From Brachionus manjavacas (lineage: Eukaryota > Rotifera > Eurotatoria > Ploima > Brachionidae), in assembly GCA_019054805.1 (NCBI GenBank), contig JAHQIY010000004.1, positions 6,820,001 to 6,884,000 of the forward strand: 64,000 nucleotides of DNA, read 5' to 3'. The notes below the pieces were generated by a model. That model saw only the letters and a list, made by a program, of their open reading frames with translations. It did no database searches and had not been told where the DNA came from. The position numbers and the translations under genes are program-made. Position 1 is the first letter of the stretch; each line of letters begins with the position of its first letter. Positions 49,612 to 62,300 of the stretch are shown piece by piece.

Positions 49612-52600
49612 TTTAAGTATCTATAAATTATACAGATTAGAATGTTAGATATATTTAAATACTAAAAGATTTTCTTGATCTAAATGCAAGATACTTTATT
49701 TTAAATTTAAAAAAAAAAATTATCAAATAAAATAGAATTTGTATATGAATACGAAAAAAAGCTCGTTTCTTGGAACTATTGTGATATTTAACACTTTCGA
49801 CAAAAGCATTAAAATTGAGGAAAAATATTTGCATAAGACTAGAATCATATTCTTGTTTGAAAATTTCAAATTTGACTAATCATATAATTTTGTGCAATCT
49901 GTTGAATTTTTTTACAATTCATGTATTAAACATTGAGAAAAATTTTAGTTTGAAAAAATTTCAAATTTTGATTCTTCAAGTATGCAAATTTGAAAAATGG
50001 TAAAGATTTTTTGTTTGTCATTTTTTAATAATCAAGTTAAATAAAGTTCTTGGCTATTTTTATTCAAATTTTTATCTATATTTCTCACTAAATATCAGAA
50101 GATTAGAGACATATGTTTAAATTAATCTAATTAAATTTACCAACGGATCTGCAGACTATCGAAGTATAGTTTTAGAAAGTGATAATTAACATCCTGAATT
50201 CGAAAAAAAAATATTTTTATTTTTTCTTAAACACTTTATTAATATTTTTTCCTGAGATAAAATTATCAATTAAATAAATCAAACAAAACTATATAGCTTC
50301 CAAACAGAACTTCTTTTGTTCGGTAGATTTAACCTGCTTTAGCTTCTTCATGTTCAAACTCAAGGTTTTAATCAATAGTTTTTAAGTTATAGCAAATTTA
50401 AATTGTTCAAAAAATGTGAACATTTTGATCCAAAAATCAATCTAAGTATTTATAATTTAAAAATAAAAAGATACAAGCAAAAAATTTTTCCAAAAGGCTA
50501 TGGCCTATTTTTTCTTAATCCTTCATCATTATATTAAAAATGATCAATCGAAATTTAAATCCATGTTTTTTCAATATTAAGTTTCAGATAAATTTGTCTT
50601 GTTGTGATTAGAATAAATGTTTTTTTTTTCAAACCTTTTTCGGACTGTTCATTTTAAGGTATTCAAAGTGAAGAATTTTTAATAAAATTTATGATCCCCT
50701 AAACATCTTCTGTAGTTGAGGAGATATTTTTTTATTTTTCGTTTTAATTTAACATTAAAATTCATTCAAAAATTTTTAATTCATTAAAAGTGGTATTTAA
50801 AGATCAAAATTAGTAAGTCCAACTATGGCTTATAATTTGGGGTACAATACTTTTTAAAGGAAAAAGGTGTAAAGATGAACCTCAATTAAAACAATGAAGC
50901 TGATGATGCCTCAGCTAAATAATAGCAGAAAGTGGAAATTTGTAGAAATTTTTTATGCTATTCTTAAAAACTGGGATTTTACAATAAAAGATGTTAAAGG
51001 TTTTGAATGAGGTCCTAGGTAACGATTTTTAAATTAGTTTTGGAAGTCAATAAGAGCTCTTAATTGATATCACATTTAAGGAGAGAATATGTCTCTAATT
51101 ATCAAAAATATGATAATTCAGAAAATTAAATAGAAATTAGATAGATTTTAGGAATTTATAATTTTAATTAATTTAAACATTTAGTTTTTTTTTTAATAAT
51201 TATTCGAAAAATACATTTGCTATTCAGTTCTACTTCATTTTTGAATTCAAAAGAGAAAATTGTGTCGCTAATAACGATTTTGTCTAGCATGACTCTCACG
51301 ACTGGATTTATTAATATTTTTAGATTTTAAGATTTCAAGATTGATTGCTTAGTTATTGAGGAAAAGTAACGATTTCATGCTTAGAAAAGTAAATATTAGA
51401 CCTTTTGTTAAACATCACGAAAATTTTAAATTGAAAAGTAATACAATAACATTTTTAATATAATAATCAATTATTTAAGCTTAAAAGACTAAATTAAAAG
51501 CTTTTCGTGTCTAAGTAATTTCTGTTTAATCATTCATATTTATTGAAGATCTCAAATCATCATGGTATAATATTCCTATTTATTTAACGTTTTTTTTATC
51601 TTTGAAAATTACGCAACAAGAATTTAGAGTTAAAAATTATTTGAATATAAACAAAAGAATTTTTAATTTTATTTATTCAATATGACATTAATTTTTAGCA
51701 ATTTAAAATTTATTTTTATGCAACAGAATGAAACATCAAAAAATATCTTTGTTGGATTAGAAAGAATCATTTTGAATAATTGTACGTTTAAAAGATTTAA
51801 TATTATTTAGTGAAATAAAAGAACTCGCTTATTTATATTTCTTAAGAAATTTTTAAAGAAGCTTTATTTTTGATAACTAGAATTAAAAAAAATTCCAAGC
51901 TACATACAAGATTTTTATCATATCTAAAAATCAATCTTTTGTTTTTTTTTGATCTATATTGTTTGCATAATAATTTTAGCAAAAAACTAATTCTTGTTTT
52001 TATTCAATTACCTTTAGAATGATCTAAATGACAATTTAATTTAAAATAATTTAGACGTAATTTCGTTGTTAGTTATAAAATAAATATGGATACTGAGTAC
52101 ATATTGCCATTTTTAAGGCTAGAATTAAATTAAATTTTTATTTTTACTAAAAGAAAATCTACTGAAAAAAAAAATTGAATCCATTTCTATCTTCTTGAGA
52201 TATTCACTATCTTAAGAAGCTCTTTGTTTTGGTAGATATAAAGAGCTTCTATTTTTTTGAGAGTTATTTGTTTTTATTTTTTAAATAGTTAAGAAAGAAA
52301 TTTCAAGTTGTTTTTTAATGGAGCTTAGTTCACCTTTTCAGCCTGATGCTTAAAAAAAAAAGCTAATTAAATCTAAAAAAATAGGAAAGTTTATTTATTA
52401 ATTGTTATATTGAAATAAATTTTTTTTTTGAAAGTAATGAGATGAATATACATAACCACATTATGATTTTTTTTAATTTGGAAATTAAATTGTAAATAAA
52501 AGAATATTTATTTTAAAATAAAATACCTTTTCCGGGATTAGTAGTCAAAACTTGGATTAAATATTTTTTTAGAAAGTTTTTAAAATTTCAATTACAATAA

Positions 52601-55600
52601 CCTACGAGTCTTTTATTAAATTTAAAATAAGTTAAATTCTGAGAACATATATCAATGTTAAGCTCTTTTACAATAATAGACAGGAAATTCGATTAATAAA
52701 TTTTATATACAGTCTTGAAAGGGAACTAATCCTTAAAGACCATTTATCGGTTTGTCAAGATATATATTTAAGTGACTTGTGTCGATGTATATTGATTCTG
52801 TTACTCCAGAGCTTAAAGATAATTAATAAAATTCTTTTATTTTACTAAACATAATCTTATACCTTAAACAGTAAAGTAAATAAATTTAAATTAGTTTATT
52901 TGTAAAATATGAAATAATTTTGAGGCTAGATTAACAAATAGTTTTTAATATTTGAGAAGACCTTGGAGACAATCTATTAAGTAAATAAAAAGTATTTTCA
53001 AGTATTTATGATTTTCAGATATTATAGTTGTACTTTTTGTCCTAGATAGTCAGTTAAATCAATATTAAAATAAAACAAATTAACCTAGTGTTGATTTCAT
53101 TCTTTCATTTGAGACATTTAAATAATAAAACTAATTTTTATAGCTAAAAATGCTTTAATGCTTTTTAAAGAAAAAAGTGAGTAATTGAGTTTATTTTTTT
53201 ATAAATGAATTATAAATGAGATTTTTTAAGAATTTTCACGATGAAAATCACAATTTAAAACAAAATTCAAAATAGATTATTTTAATAATTAAAAGGAAAG
53301 AGAAATTTAAATTTTAAAGATTAGATTAGATATTTTTGACAGAGATATAGCAATTTTCTAAAATTAGTTTATATTCTTGATATTTTATTTATAAATATAA
53401 TTTGGATATTATTAAATTTCAAATATTTCCTGCCTAAAATATTATTTTGCGTTGTTTTGCATTATTCATTGTATTTTTAGTTTAAACTGAAGAAACAGAA
53501 AATTTCAAATGGCCATGTAGGATTTGTTCCGTCTAGTAAATTGAAACAATAAATTTATTTTCTACAATAAATGTAAGTAAAAAAAATATATTTTGTATTA
53601 ATTTCGTTTTTTTTCAAATTAGTATGACTGATTTAAAATTTAAATTTTTTTTTTAAAAAACATAATAATCATTTTTAAAATCATCTTTTTTCTAATTTTC
53701 AAAAAGCAAAAAATTTCAAATTTCATCTTAAAGTACACAAAATGGGTATGCTTCTCTGATTCGAAACTGGTTAAAATTTTAAGTGATAAAACTGTAAAAA
53801 TTAAAGTAGATTAAAGAGATAAATATGTTGAGAGGAAGCGTAATAAAATCGTATGTAAGCATCATCGATAGGTTTTGATTAGGTGCTAAATTCGGTGTAG
53901 ATAATCAACTCGATGCAATAATTTCTTTGTCAGATCAAAACCCTCGTTCAAGGTATCTTTATTATCATCCTGTTGGATAGCATGGAACAAATTTAATATA
54001 ATTAATAAATAAAAATTAATAATTTACTATAAGTAATTAATTGGTTTTAATTTTTAATAATCAATAATCTACTGTTCAGCAGTCTTTAATTTACAATACC
54101 TGACAATATTGAATCTATTGAAACTTTTAAAGAAGGTTTAAGCAATAAGCAGATCCGTTAAAAAAAAAGTTAATAAAAGTAGAATCTTTTAGATTTTCTA
54201 TATATTTTATTTTACTTTCATTATGGTTACAGTTTTTTTCACAAAAATTTTCTCGGATAAAAAACGAAAAATTGGCCGCACATAGAAATATTTCATATTT
54301 TTATTACATCTTTTTTTAAAGATAAATCAAAATTTTTAAATAATTTTAATAATAATAAATAATGCTAGATTGATCTTAGATTTACATTCTAAAATGTGAA
54401 TGTGTTCTAGAAAAAATGCTTTTTTGTTTGGAATATTTTTGTTTTTAAATTCTTGATTATGAAATCTTGATTATGATGGTAAAAAAAATTGGAAATTATT
54501 TACATTTCAAAATTTAATTAGTTTAAAATATTTGAAAATTTAGTTTAAAAATCTAGTCCTCAAATCAAGTATATTACTCGCGATACTTATTTTTTTTTAA
54601 AAACCTTTAACACCATTAGTTTAATGTAATTATGAAATAATTGTAAACTTTAAACAGTTAAAAATAAAATTTTTAAATTCGAAGCTATAAAATTGAAATC
54701 AAGAGTGGTAAAGTTGTCATTAGCTAGTCCTATCTCGTTTTAAATAGAGATATTTGAGTCATGTGTTAAGTAAGTTAAGCTTTATGACTCAGCATACGCA
54801 AAGTAATACACCACTCAATATACACAATTCTTATCAATATCAAAGCTTTTAATCTAAAACATTTCCTATCAAATTGCTAAAATCTTGATAGGTGGGTTTG
54901 AAATTAACAAAATTAAATTTAAAAAATTTTTGATAAATTAAATAAAGTGTCTTGGAAACAATAACGCTAAATAATTATGTTTATGATTTAACTTTTTATT
55001 ATTACCAAAGAAGTGAAAGAATTAAAGTGTTTTTTCATTGATTATTAGGTATATTCTCATGAATTGTTTATATATTTATACAAACTTAACATTATCAACA
55101 AAAGTTAATTTGAAAAAAAAAATTTACACTAAATCTCCTTATGGTGCATTTTTAATTCTCTAGAACGTCTTAATTAACGATGTTTAAAATTATATTAATT
55201 TAGAGAATCGTGACAATAAAGGAAATTTCGTCTTTTCTAATAATTAAAAGATAAAATCGAAATCTGAGTGATTTAAATTTTTTTCATCAAATTATTTTTG
55301 TATTGTAAAAAAATTGAACATTTTGTAAGTTTATCTAATCTCAACTGTGTATTCATTTTTTCGAGTTTAATCTGCTGTTGTGACATCACAAAATTTAAAT
55401 ATTTTAAAAAATTGAAAAAATTAAGTCAATTTAGGTCTGCGCCAATTTTAAATAATCAAAAAAAGTTTATCTCTTCTCTAATCACATTAACACATACCAC
55501 CCGCCCAGACGGTGCTTAAAAAAAGGTCTAGTTCATTCAAGTTAAAGAAAGTCATTTCAAATTACAGAACAACTATAGTCAAAAGCCGAACTATCCAGGG

Positions 55601-56637
55601 AAAAACTTATTGATTATGATTTGGTCGAATTTAACTAATTAGAAGTAGCCAAGTAAGTTGTTTTCCTATTTTTTATGATGAAAATTAGTGACTTAAATTG
55701 TGGAAATTACAAAAAAATTCTTGATGCTTTTTTTTGGTCTCAAAATAAAATTTTGAATGCATTTTCATTTCATTTTAGATCATCAGACAAAAATCTTAAA
55801 ACACCAAAGAAATAATGGATTCAAAAATATAAACTGAAATTTTCATTTAAAATTTTTAAACTAAAAACATAACCACGTGGCTGCTGATTGCTAAATCAAA
55901 AAGTAAAAATATTTACGAACTTATGAGTGATCTAAGATACAAGTGACTTTGGAAAGCATTCTAGTAACCAAAAACTATTCGAGGGCATAACGAAATCTAC
56001 AGTCTTAAATTAACAACGCTCGACTACAGTTATTAGATTGTTCAATTAAAATAGTGCAGATACTTGATATTTTTTCTCAATAATCGATAGGCTTAAGAGA
56101 AAGCCGACTCGGGTTTCTTTTTTTTGCAAAAATAAAAATGGCGTTCGAATTGTTTTCGTTATTAAAATTCAACTAACAATCTGAACATAATTTCTCCTTA
56201 AAATAAAAACTAAAAATCGATAGAACACAAAGAATTCAATTGGCTTGAGTTTACTAGTTTAAGTCTCCGCCTGTGGAGTTACTCTTTACATCAAATCAAA
56301 TCTGTACTACATGAACAATGCTAGAAAAATTGTTTTTTTTCGAGTCATTTTATGCTAATTTATGCGTGTAAACACATAAACTTGCCGACCTTGACATCAA
56401 ATTTTTTTCTAAGCAAATAAAGCAAGCTAACGAAAATAAAAAATCATTTTTTCTAAGAATTTTTCTATTTTTCATTTTTACCTCTGTGTGTGTCAATTGC
56501 TAGGCGCGATGCTCTAGGAAAACACCATCGGAAAGCGTCCATCACATTCTCCTCTAAAACCTAACCTCTCTCTCTGTGTGTTCAAGTCCCATTTCCGCTC
56601 TAGTTTTTTTTGAGTTTAACTAGTGTTTGTAGGAGGC
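49612..56637. other. Intergenic region between PSMC6 and the spen-type gene
   Basis: About 7 kb of AT-rich DNA. Apart from the degenerate SINE at 53871-54000, no gene or repeat could be supported. Composition becomes less AT-rich from about 56.46 kb, with pyrimidine runs (CTCTCTCTGTGTG) just upstream of the ATG at 56638. This may be the 5' UTR and promoter of the gene to the right. Confidence 0.5.
53871..54000 (+). repeat. Degenerate SINE copy
   Basis: The stretch GGTGTAGATAATCAACTCGA, then TTTGTCAGATCAAAACCCTC, TTATCATCCTGTTGGATAGC and ATGGAACAA, follows the body of the SINE at 46 kb in the same order and orientation with many substitutions. The head and the first half of the body are missing. 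Confidence 0.6.
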
Positions 56638-57107
56638 ATGATTCAGTTGCCATCGATTTTGACCGGGCCGCCAACAAGGTAAGTACGCCACGACTTAACA
56701 AGACAAAAAAATCCTCTCTTTTAAATTTAGATATTTTTTAAATCAATTTCAAAATTTTTAAAAATCCAAAAGAAAATGTCACTAAACGGCGAACCTCAAG
56801 CAGAGATGGTTATTGATGTGCTGAAAAATTAATCTAAAAATTAATTTTCTAAAATGCCAATCTAAAAATACTTAAGATTGAGGATAAAGTATTGAGAAAT
56901 AGAAACCATTTAAATTTTACTGAGCGTATGCCCTTGCATTGCTCAACGTATTTAGCTCGATCGTTTTAAAAATCGCTCATTCATGCAATCAACAACAACA
57001 ACCAAAGACTAAATAAAAAAAAATGCGAAAAAATTTGTGACCAGAAACGAGTCAATTATTGAGGCGACACGCAAACGTGTTGGGCTGTACGTGGCCGATC
57101 TATGCCC
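56638..57107 (+). CDS. Candidate 5' coding exons of the spen-type gene
   Basis: Exon A (56638-56678) starts in good context (GGAGGCATG) and encodes MIQLPSILTGPPTR, ending at GTAAGT. Exon B (57045-57107) has a CAG acceptor and a GTAAGT donor. It joins in phase to encode NESIIEATRKRVGLYVADLC. The last part looks like the first beta strand of an RRM (compare HLWVGNLPENV at the start of vertebrate SPEN). The phase (2) fits acceptors at 59367, 59373 or 59382 in the large exon. Linkage to that exon is inferred from position, strand and phase only. Confidence 0.45.
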
Positions 57108-57328
57108 GTAAGTCCGACGCGTTTGCGTTCCATTACGCTTAGAGTTAAGAAAGTTTAAGAGATTTTTAAAGTAGTTGGCATTTTTAAAAATATTTTTTTA
57201 ATTAATTTTTCATTGAACATCAACGACACTCAGTTTGATTCACTGTTTTTTGACTTTTGGAATTTTTTAAATTTAATAAAATTGATTTAGAAAATAAATT
57301 TTTACAAAAAATTCTCAAATTTTGTTTT

Positions 57329-57540
57329 TTATTGTTTAACCTCCTGTTCCGAACTCCCAAATATTTTATCGATGTCTAAATTATGACACGTTTTGACACT
57401 CGATGCTGACTCGCATAGAAAATTTTTATCCCCACTTTTTTGAAACAAGCTCTCCGAAAACGCCAAAATTTGTTCACCATTTAGCAGTCTAATTAAGCAT
57501 TTTTTTTTGGAAAAATAATGCTTGTTAGCTAGAAACAACT
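57329..57540 (-). CDS. Putative terminal exon of an unknown minus-strand gene
   Basis: A pyrimidine-rich acceptor (TTGTTTTCCTAG) precedes an open frame LFLANKHYFSKKKCLIRLLN, then GEQILAFSESLFQKSGDKNF, ending HNLDIDKIFGSSEQEVKQ and a stop whose TAA lies inside AATAAA. Amino-acid usage looks coding. No upstream exon was found between here and the spen exon. I do not recognise the family. Confidence 0.35.
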
Positions 57541-58738
57541 AGGAAAACAATTACATAATTTTGTTCCATTAGAGCCTAATAACGCTCTGTTATATCATTA
57601 CTTATTTATCTAATAACTAGCTTACATTTACTTCAAAAAAGTTTAATTAAAGCAAATTTTTGCCCTAAAATTAAATAATTAAAATTATTTATTAGCTTAA
57701 GTTAGTACTAATCCACAATATTCCATTATTTAACATTTCAAACAATGAACTCGGCATGTTGTATTACTTTGACTGTTTTAATATTAGGGTTGTTGCTATA
57801 TTTACAAAAATTAGTTTTTTTATTTCAAATAAATTGAAAAAAAAACAGCTTTTACTTTTTAATCAAGTTCATTTATTCATGAATTTCTCTTTGTTCAAAA
57901 CTCGAATGAAATTAATTAAAAAATTGAAGGAATTGGCAAATTTCTCCATAGGAACTGAAGAGTTGAATGATTCCTTTTTTAAATTCTACTTATGTTGTAC
58001 ATTCTACATTCTTTCTAATTTTTTACAGCTAGAATAAATGGTTTTATCTTTAGTCTTAATATCTATCGTTTTGAATCAAAAAAAAAAACAAAACCATATC
58101 TTAGCTATGATTTCTGACATTCTTTTATTTGAAATGAATGATGAGTTTTAAACAATGGAGGTCCTAGAAATTTAATTATTTTAAATAATGAAAAATAATT
58201 AACTCTTTTTTTATTTACCAAAATTAAAAAAAAAGCATCGAAAATTTTCGAGAGCAAAGTCTACTCATTATGCTCGAATTAATCAATTAAGGGTTATGTT
58301 CCATTTTGCCTTCAAGTCTGCTGGATTTGAATAAATGACTTTAATGAATAATGTTGCGCGTAATTGTGTATTGATGACAAAAAGACAAAAAAATCGTGTA
58401 AATATTAAATAATTTCTATTTGAATAGTATTATTTTACACGTCACAATTATTTTTTATATTTTTTCCTAGCAGACATAGATTTTATTGCACACATTATTT
58501 AGACATGGCCGTAAACAAAATTGTTCCAGTATTTTTATCTAATAATCATTCATTGTAGGGTGTAAATCCGACACTAGAAAAAATATTTTGCAGTTAGCTC
58601 TAGTTCTAGCATAAGCACTTTAAATCTGAATTCTAATCAGTATAGTCGAATATTTGTGCATAATTTAATTTCTAGAGATAAGAATAAAAAATGAACACTA
58701 AATTAAGGTTTCACAATTTTATTAATTTTCAAAGCAAA

Positions 58739-58829
58739 TTAAAATATCTTCACATTGGAATCACTGAAATCACCAGCCTGTTGTTCTATTTGACTTGGTC
58801 CGTAAACCGTTTTATAGTACACGTCACGT
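58739..58829 (-). CDS. Putative 29-codon terminal exon of an unknown minus-strand gene
   Basis: After an AAACACTCTTTAG acceptor the frame reads RDVYYKTVYGPSQIEQQAGD then FSDSNVKIF and TAA. A canonical AATAAA sits about 20 bases past the stop. The GC content is above the surroundings. Upstream exons would have to lie at higher coordinates, beyond or inside the region occupied by the plus-strand spen exon. A weaker minus-strand piece (LVDGKYKALRCECVHADL, near 59205-59262) might be related. Family unknown. Confidence 0.35.
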
Positions 58830-59351
58830 CTAAAGAGTGTTTAGATAGATTGGAGGGTGCAGTTAGTTAAATTAATTAAAAAATACAAAGAAGAGAAAAA
58901 AATGCAGATACTCAGAAGGCATTTAGACATTAACCATCGGGCTTGAATTCAAAGAACGCATTTGCTCAACAAAGTAGCAATATTACATTTTCAAGTAGAT
59001 GAGTGCATGCGTGGCTAAAAGCTTGGGAGAAGAGGGACCAGTGCATGCAAAAGCAGTGTTTATTTTTGAATTTTTTTTACTAAAAATTTTAGATTTATTT
59101 AATTTTTTTTTTATAAATTTTCAACTCTTTTCTTCTAAAACTAAAAAATTGAACAAAAAAAATAAAATAAAAAACTAGCTAAAACCATGCGAGTGTTATA
59201 GCTCATAGATCTGCGTGAACACATTCGCACCTAAGAGCTTTGTATTTGCCATCGACTAATCTAAATAGAATTCACATTTGTTTAGTGTGTATATTAGATA
59301 AAAACAATTTCTAAACAAAAACGGAACCAACTGTGGCTGAGAATAAACTAG

Positions 59352-62300
59352 ACCCGCTGGTCTTGAGCTCAAGATCGTCCAGATCGTTGCTAAAATCGTC
59401 GCCGAGCCGTTCGCCAAGCCGCAAAACACTGAGCAAAAATGACACAATCAAAAGCAAGAAATTGAAATCAGTGAAAAAGGTGAAAAAGAAAAGGGGGCGA
59501 TTGTCGACGGCCGAGTGGCCCGACGACGTTTCGTCCAGCTCGTCGTCATCGTCGTCGTCGCCTACCAGCGTCAGCTCGTCGAACATGTCCGACTCTTCGT
59601 CAAGCTCCTACTCATCTAGATCGTCGAGTTCGTCGAGCTCGCGTTCGTCATCGTCCTCGACGAACTCGTCGAGCGCGTGCACCCACACGCCCAAAAAACT
59701 CAAAAAAGCCAAACGCCTCAAAAAAAATAAAAAGTCCAAAAAAAAGTCACGTGACGCCAAAAAAGCGCACTCGGCCAAGACCAATCACGATCGACTCGTC
59801 AAATTCGAAGACCCAAATCGAATAGTCAAAGTGACCAATTTGCCCAGTCGCAGCCAAATGCCCACTCTAAAAGAAACGCTGTACGACGAGTTTGTCAAGT
59901 ACGGCAAGATAATATCGATTCGGCTCGACGCAGACAAAAAATGTTGCTTCATATTTTTCAAGCACTCGAGTCAAGCGCAAACGGCCGTCGACTCTTTAAA
60001 CGAAAAGCCGTTCAACAGTCTCGCTGTGCTCAAGTGCCAAAAAATCGACTTCTCCACCTACTTGTCCCAGCATTCGCAGAACGTGTCGCAGCACACGCTC
60101 GTGCAAAACTTGAACCAGGAACAAGAGCTGGACGAGTATTGTGCGAAGGCGACGCGCACACTCTACATCGGCAACCTTGACCGCGACGTCAAGCATTCGG
60201 ATTTGCGCGAAAAATTGGACAAAAAATACGGCGACATCATCGAAATCGAGATTAAAAAAGACATGAAAAAAGCGTCATCGGCGTCGTCGTCAGCGGCGGC
60301 GGCAGTGGCCGCGGCGTCCGCCACGTGCTCACTGTCCTCGTCCACCTCGGCGAGCAGCCCGTACGCGTTCATCCAATTCAGCGACATAAAAAGCGTGATC
60401 AAGGCAATGCGCTGCATGAACGGCAAGTGCATCAACCAGAATTTGATCAAGCTGGGCTTTGGCAAGTCGAAGCCGACCAAAACACTGTGGCTGGACGGCA
60501 TATCCGATCAGCTCAAAGAGTCGCATCTAAAGGAGTTTTTTCGCGCGCACTGCGACAACACCGTCGAACAAATACTGATCGATCGCAACAAGTGTCAAGC
60601 GCTCGTCTACTTTAGTGTGGTGGAGGACGCGAAAAATTGTGCCGAGCGGATCCGCGCCAAGCGCTTCTATGACAAAAAAATAATGGTCGACTTTGCCAGC
60701 AAAGAGTTCATATCGTCTCGATTCGAACACTTGCTCGATCCCAAGCATCACTTGTTCACCAACCACAATCGGCTGAAGGCCACCGAGATGAAGAGTAAGC
60801 GAGTGCGTTCGCCCCGCTCCAATTCGCTCAACGACTCTCGCTCCTCATCTTCGTCGTCGTCGTCGTCAACGTCGAGCTCGGCCTCAACCGCAGCCACGCC
60901 CAACACCACCCGGTCCGAATCGGTCGACTCGGCCGCCATCAAAATCGACGACGACGACAACAACAAAAAGCGACACTACTACGACGACCAGTATCCAATA
61001 GACGACTTGTCACACGTGCTCAATTCGAATAGTCAAAAGTACAAGTTTTACGCGCCGTCCACCCGCAACCAGCACTCGCCATCCGATTTGTCTCATTTGC
61101 TAAACGGCTCGCCCGGCCACTACCGCCGCTACTTCAACGAGTCCAGCGCCTACCATCATCATCGACACTACTACGACGACCGCCTCTACAGACAAAAGTA
61201 CTACAGCTATCATGTGGACAAGAGCTCCAGCTCGACCAGTCTAAATCCCAACACTTATTCCAAAAGCAACAAAGAGGCCGCGCGCAACACTCGCCACAAG
61301 CACAAATCGGACAAAAAGGCCAAGTGCAAAAATTCCAAAGTGTCGTCGTCGTCGTCGAGGTCGTCGCTGGAGGAGGCGAAAAAAAAAGCCTCTCGGTCAA
61401 GGTCGGCGTCAAGCGGTTCCTCCTCGTCCATTTCGTCCGTGTCCAATGCGTCGTCGTCCAGAAAAACGACTAAGAAAAAGTGCGACCGCGACGACATCAA
61501 TCCGCAGCCAATGGACGTGGAGACGCCGGACGAATCGGACAAAGTGCGCACATCGTCCCAGTCGAACACTCCGCACGTTCACCACAGCACGACCAAAGCG
61601 CACTCGCTTCTCATTCCGCTCGAAACCAGTGCGGCCTGCAAGGATCCGCGCTTCAAAGGCACCGATTCACACTTGGTCTACATTGATGCGCTTCAATTCG
61701 CCCATGAGATAGAAATTCCCAAATTTGGTCTCAAAAAAAGCAAAAAAAATGGCGCCGATTCGACAAGAAAAGACAAGGTGCCCGAGAGTATTGAGGAAAC
61801 GAGCGCTGAGACAAAAATTGTGTCACCGTCGAGTGCCGATTTACTCGACAGACGCTCGCTCGAAGAACGCATCAAAATGCTTGACGAAATGATGGAACAA
61901 CAAAAGTCAAAGCAAATGTCAAACGATCTTTCGTCGACTACCAGTTCGTTGATTAACAAGTTTAGCTCGTTGAATAGTTCACCTGTACTTAGACAACCGG
62001 TTAGAAAATTGTCAAAGTTATTCGATGCCGACGAACAGCGACTCAATCAATCGTCCACTTTTTTGACTCAAAAATTGGCCAATAGCCCCTTTTTTTCCAA
62101 AGCAGAGAGCATTAATTTGGCACCGGCAGGGGTCGCTGTATACGACCACATTAAACCGCTCATTTGCCAAGTGAACAAGTCACCCAAATTGGTCTTGTCC
62201 AATGCGAGTCCAATAGTGGCTCACAATTGTTCGAGTCCCAATCTGTCGACGTCCACTTCGGTTCAGATAGCTGAAAAACTCGGCCTCAAAATAAAGGGAT

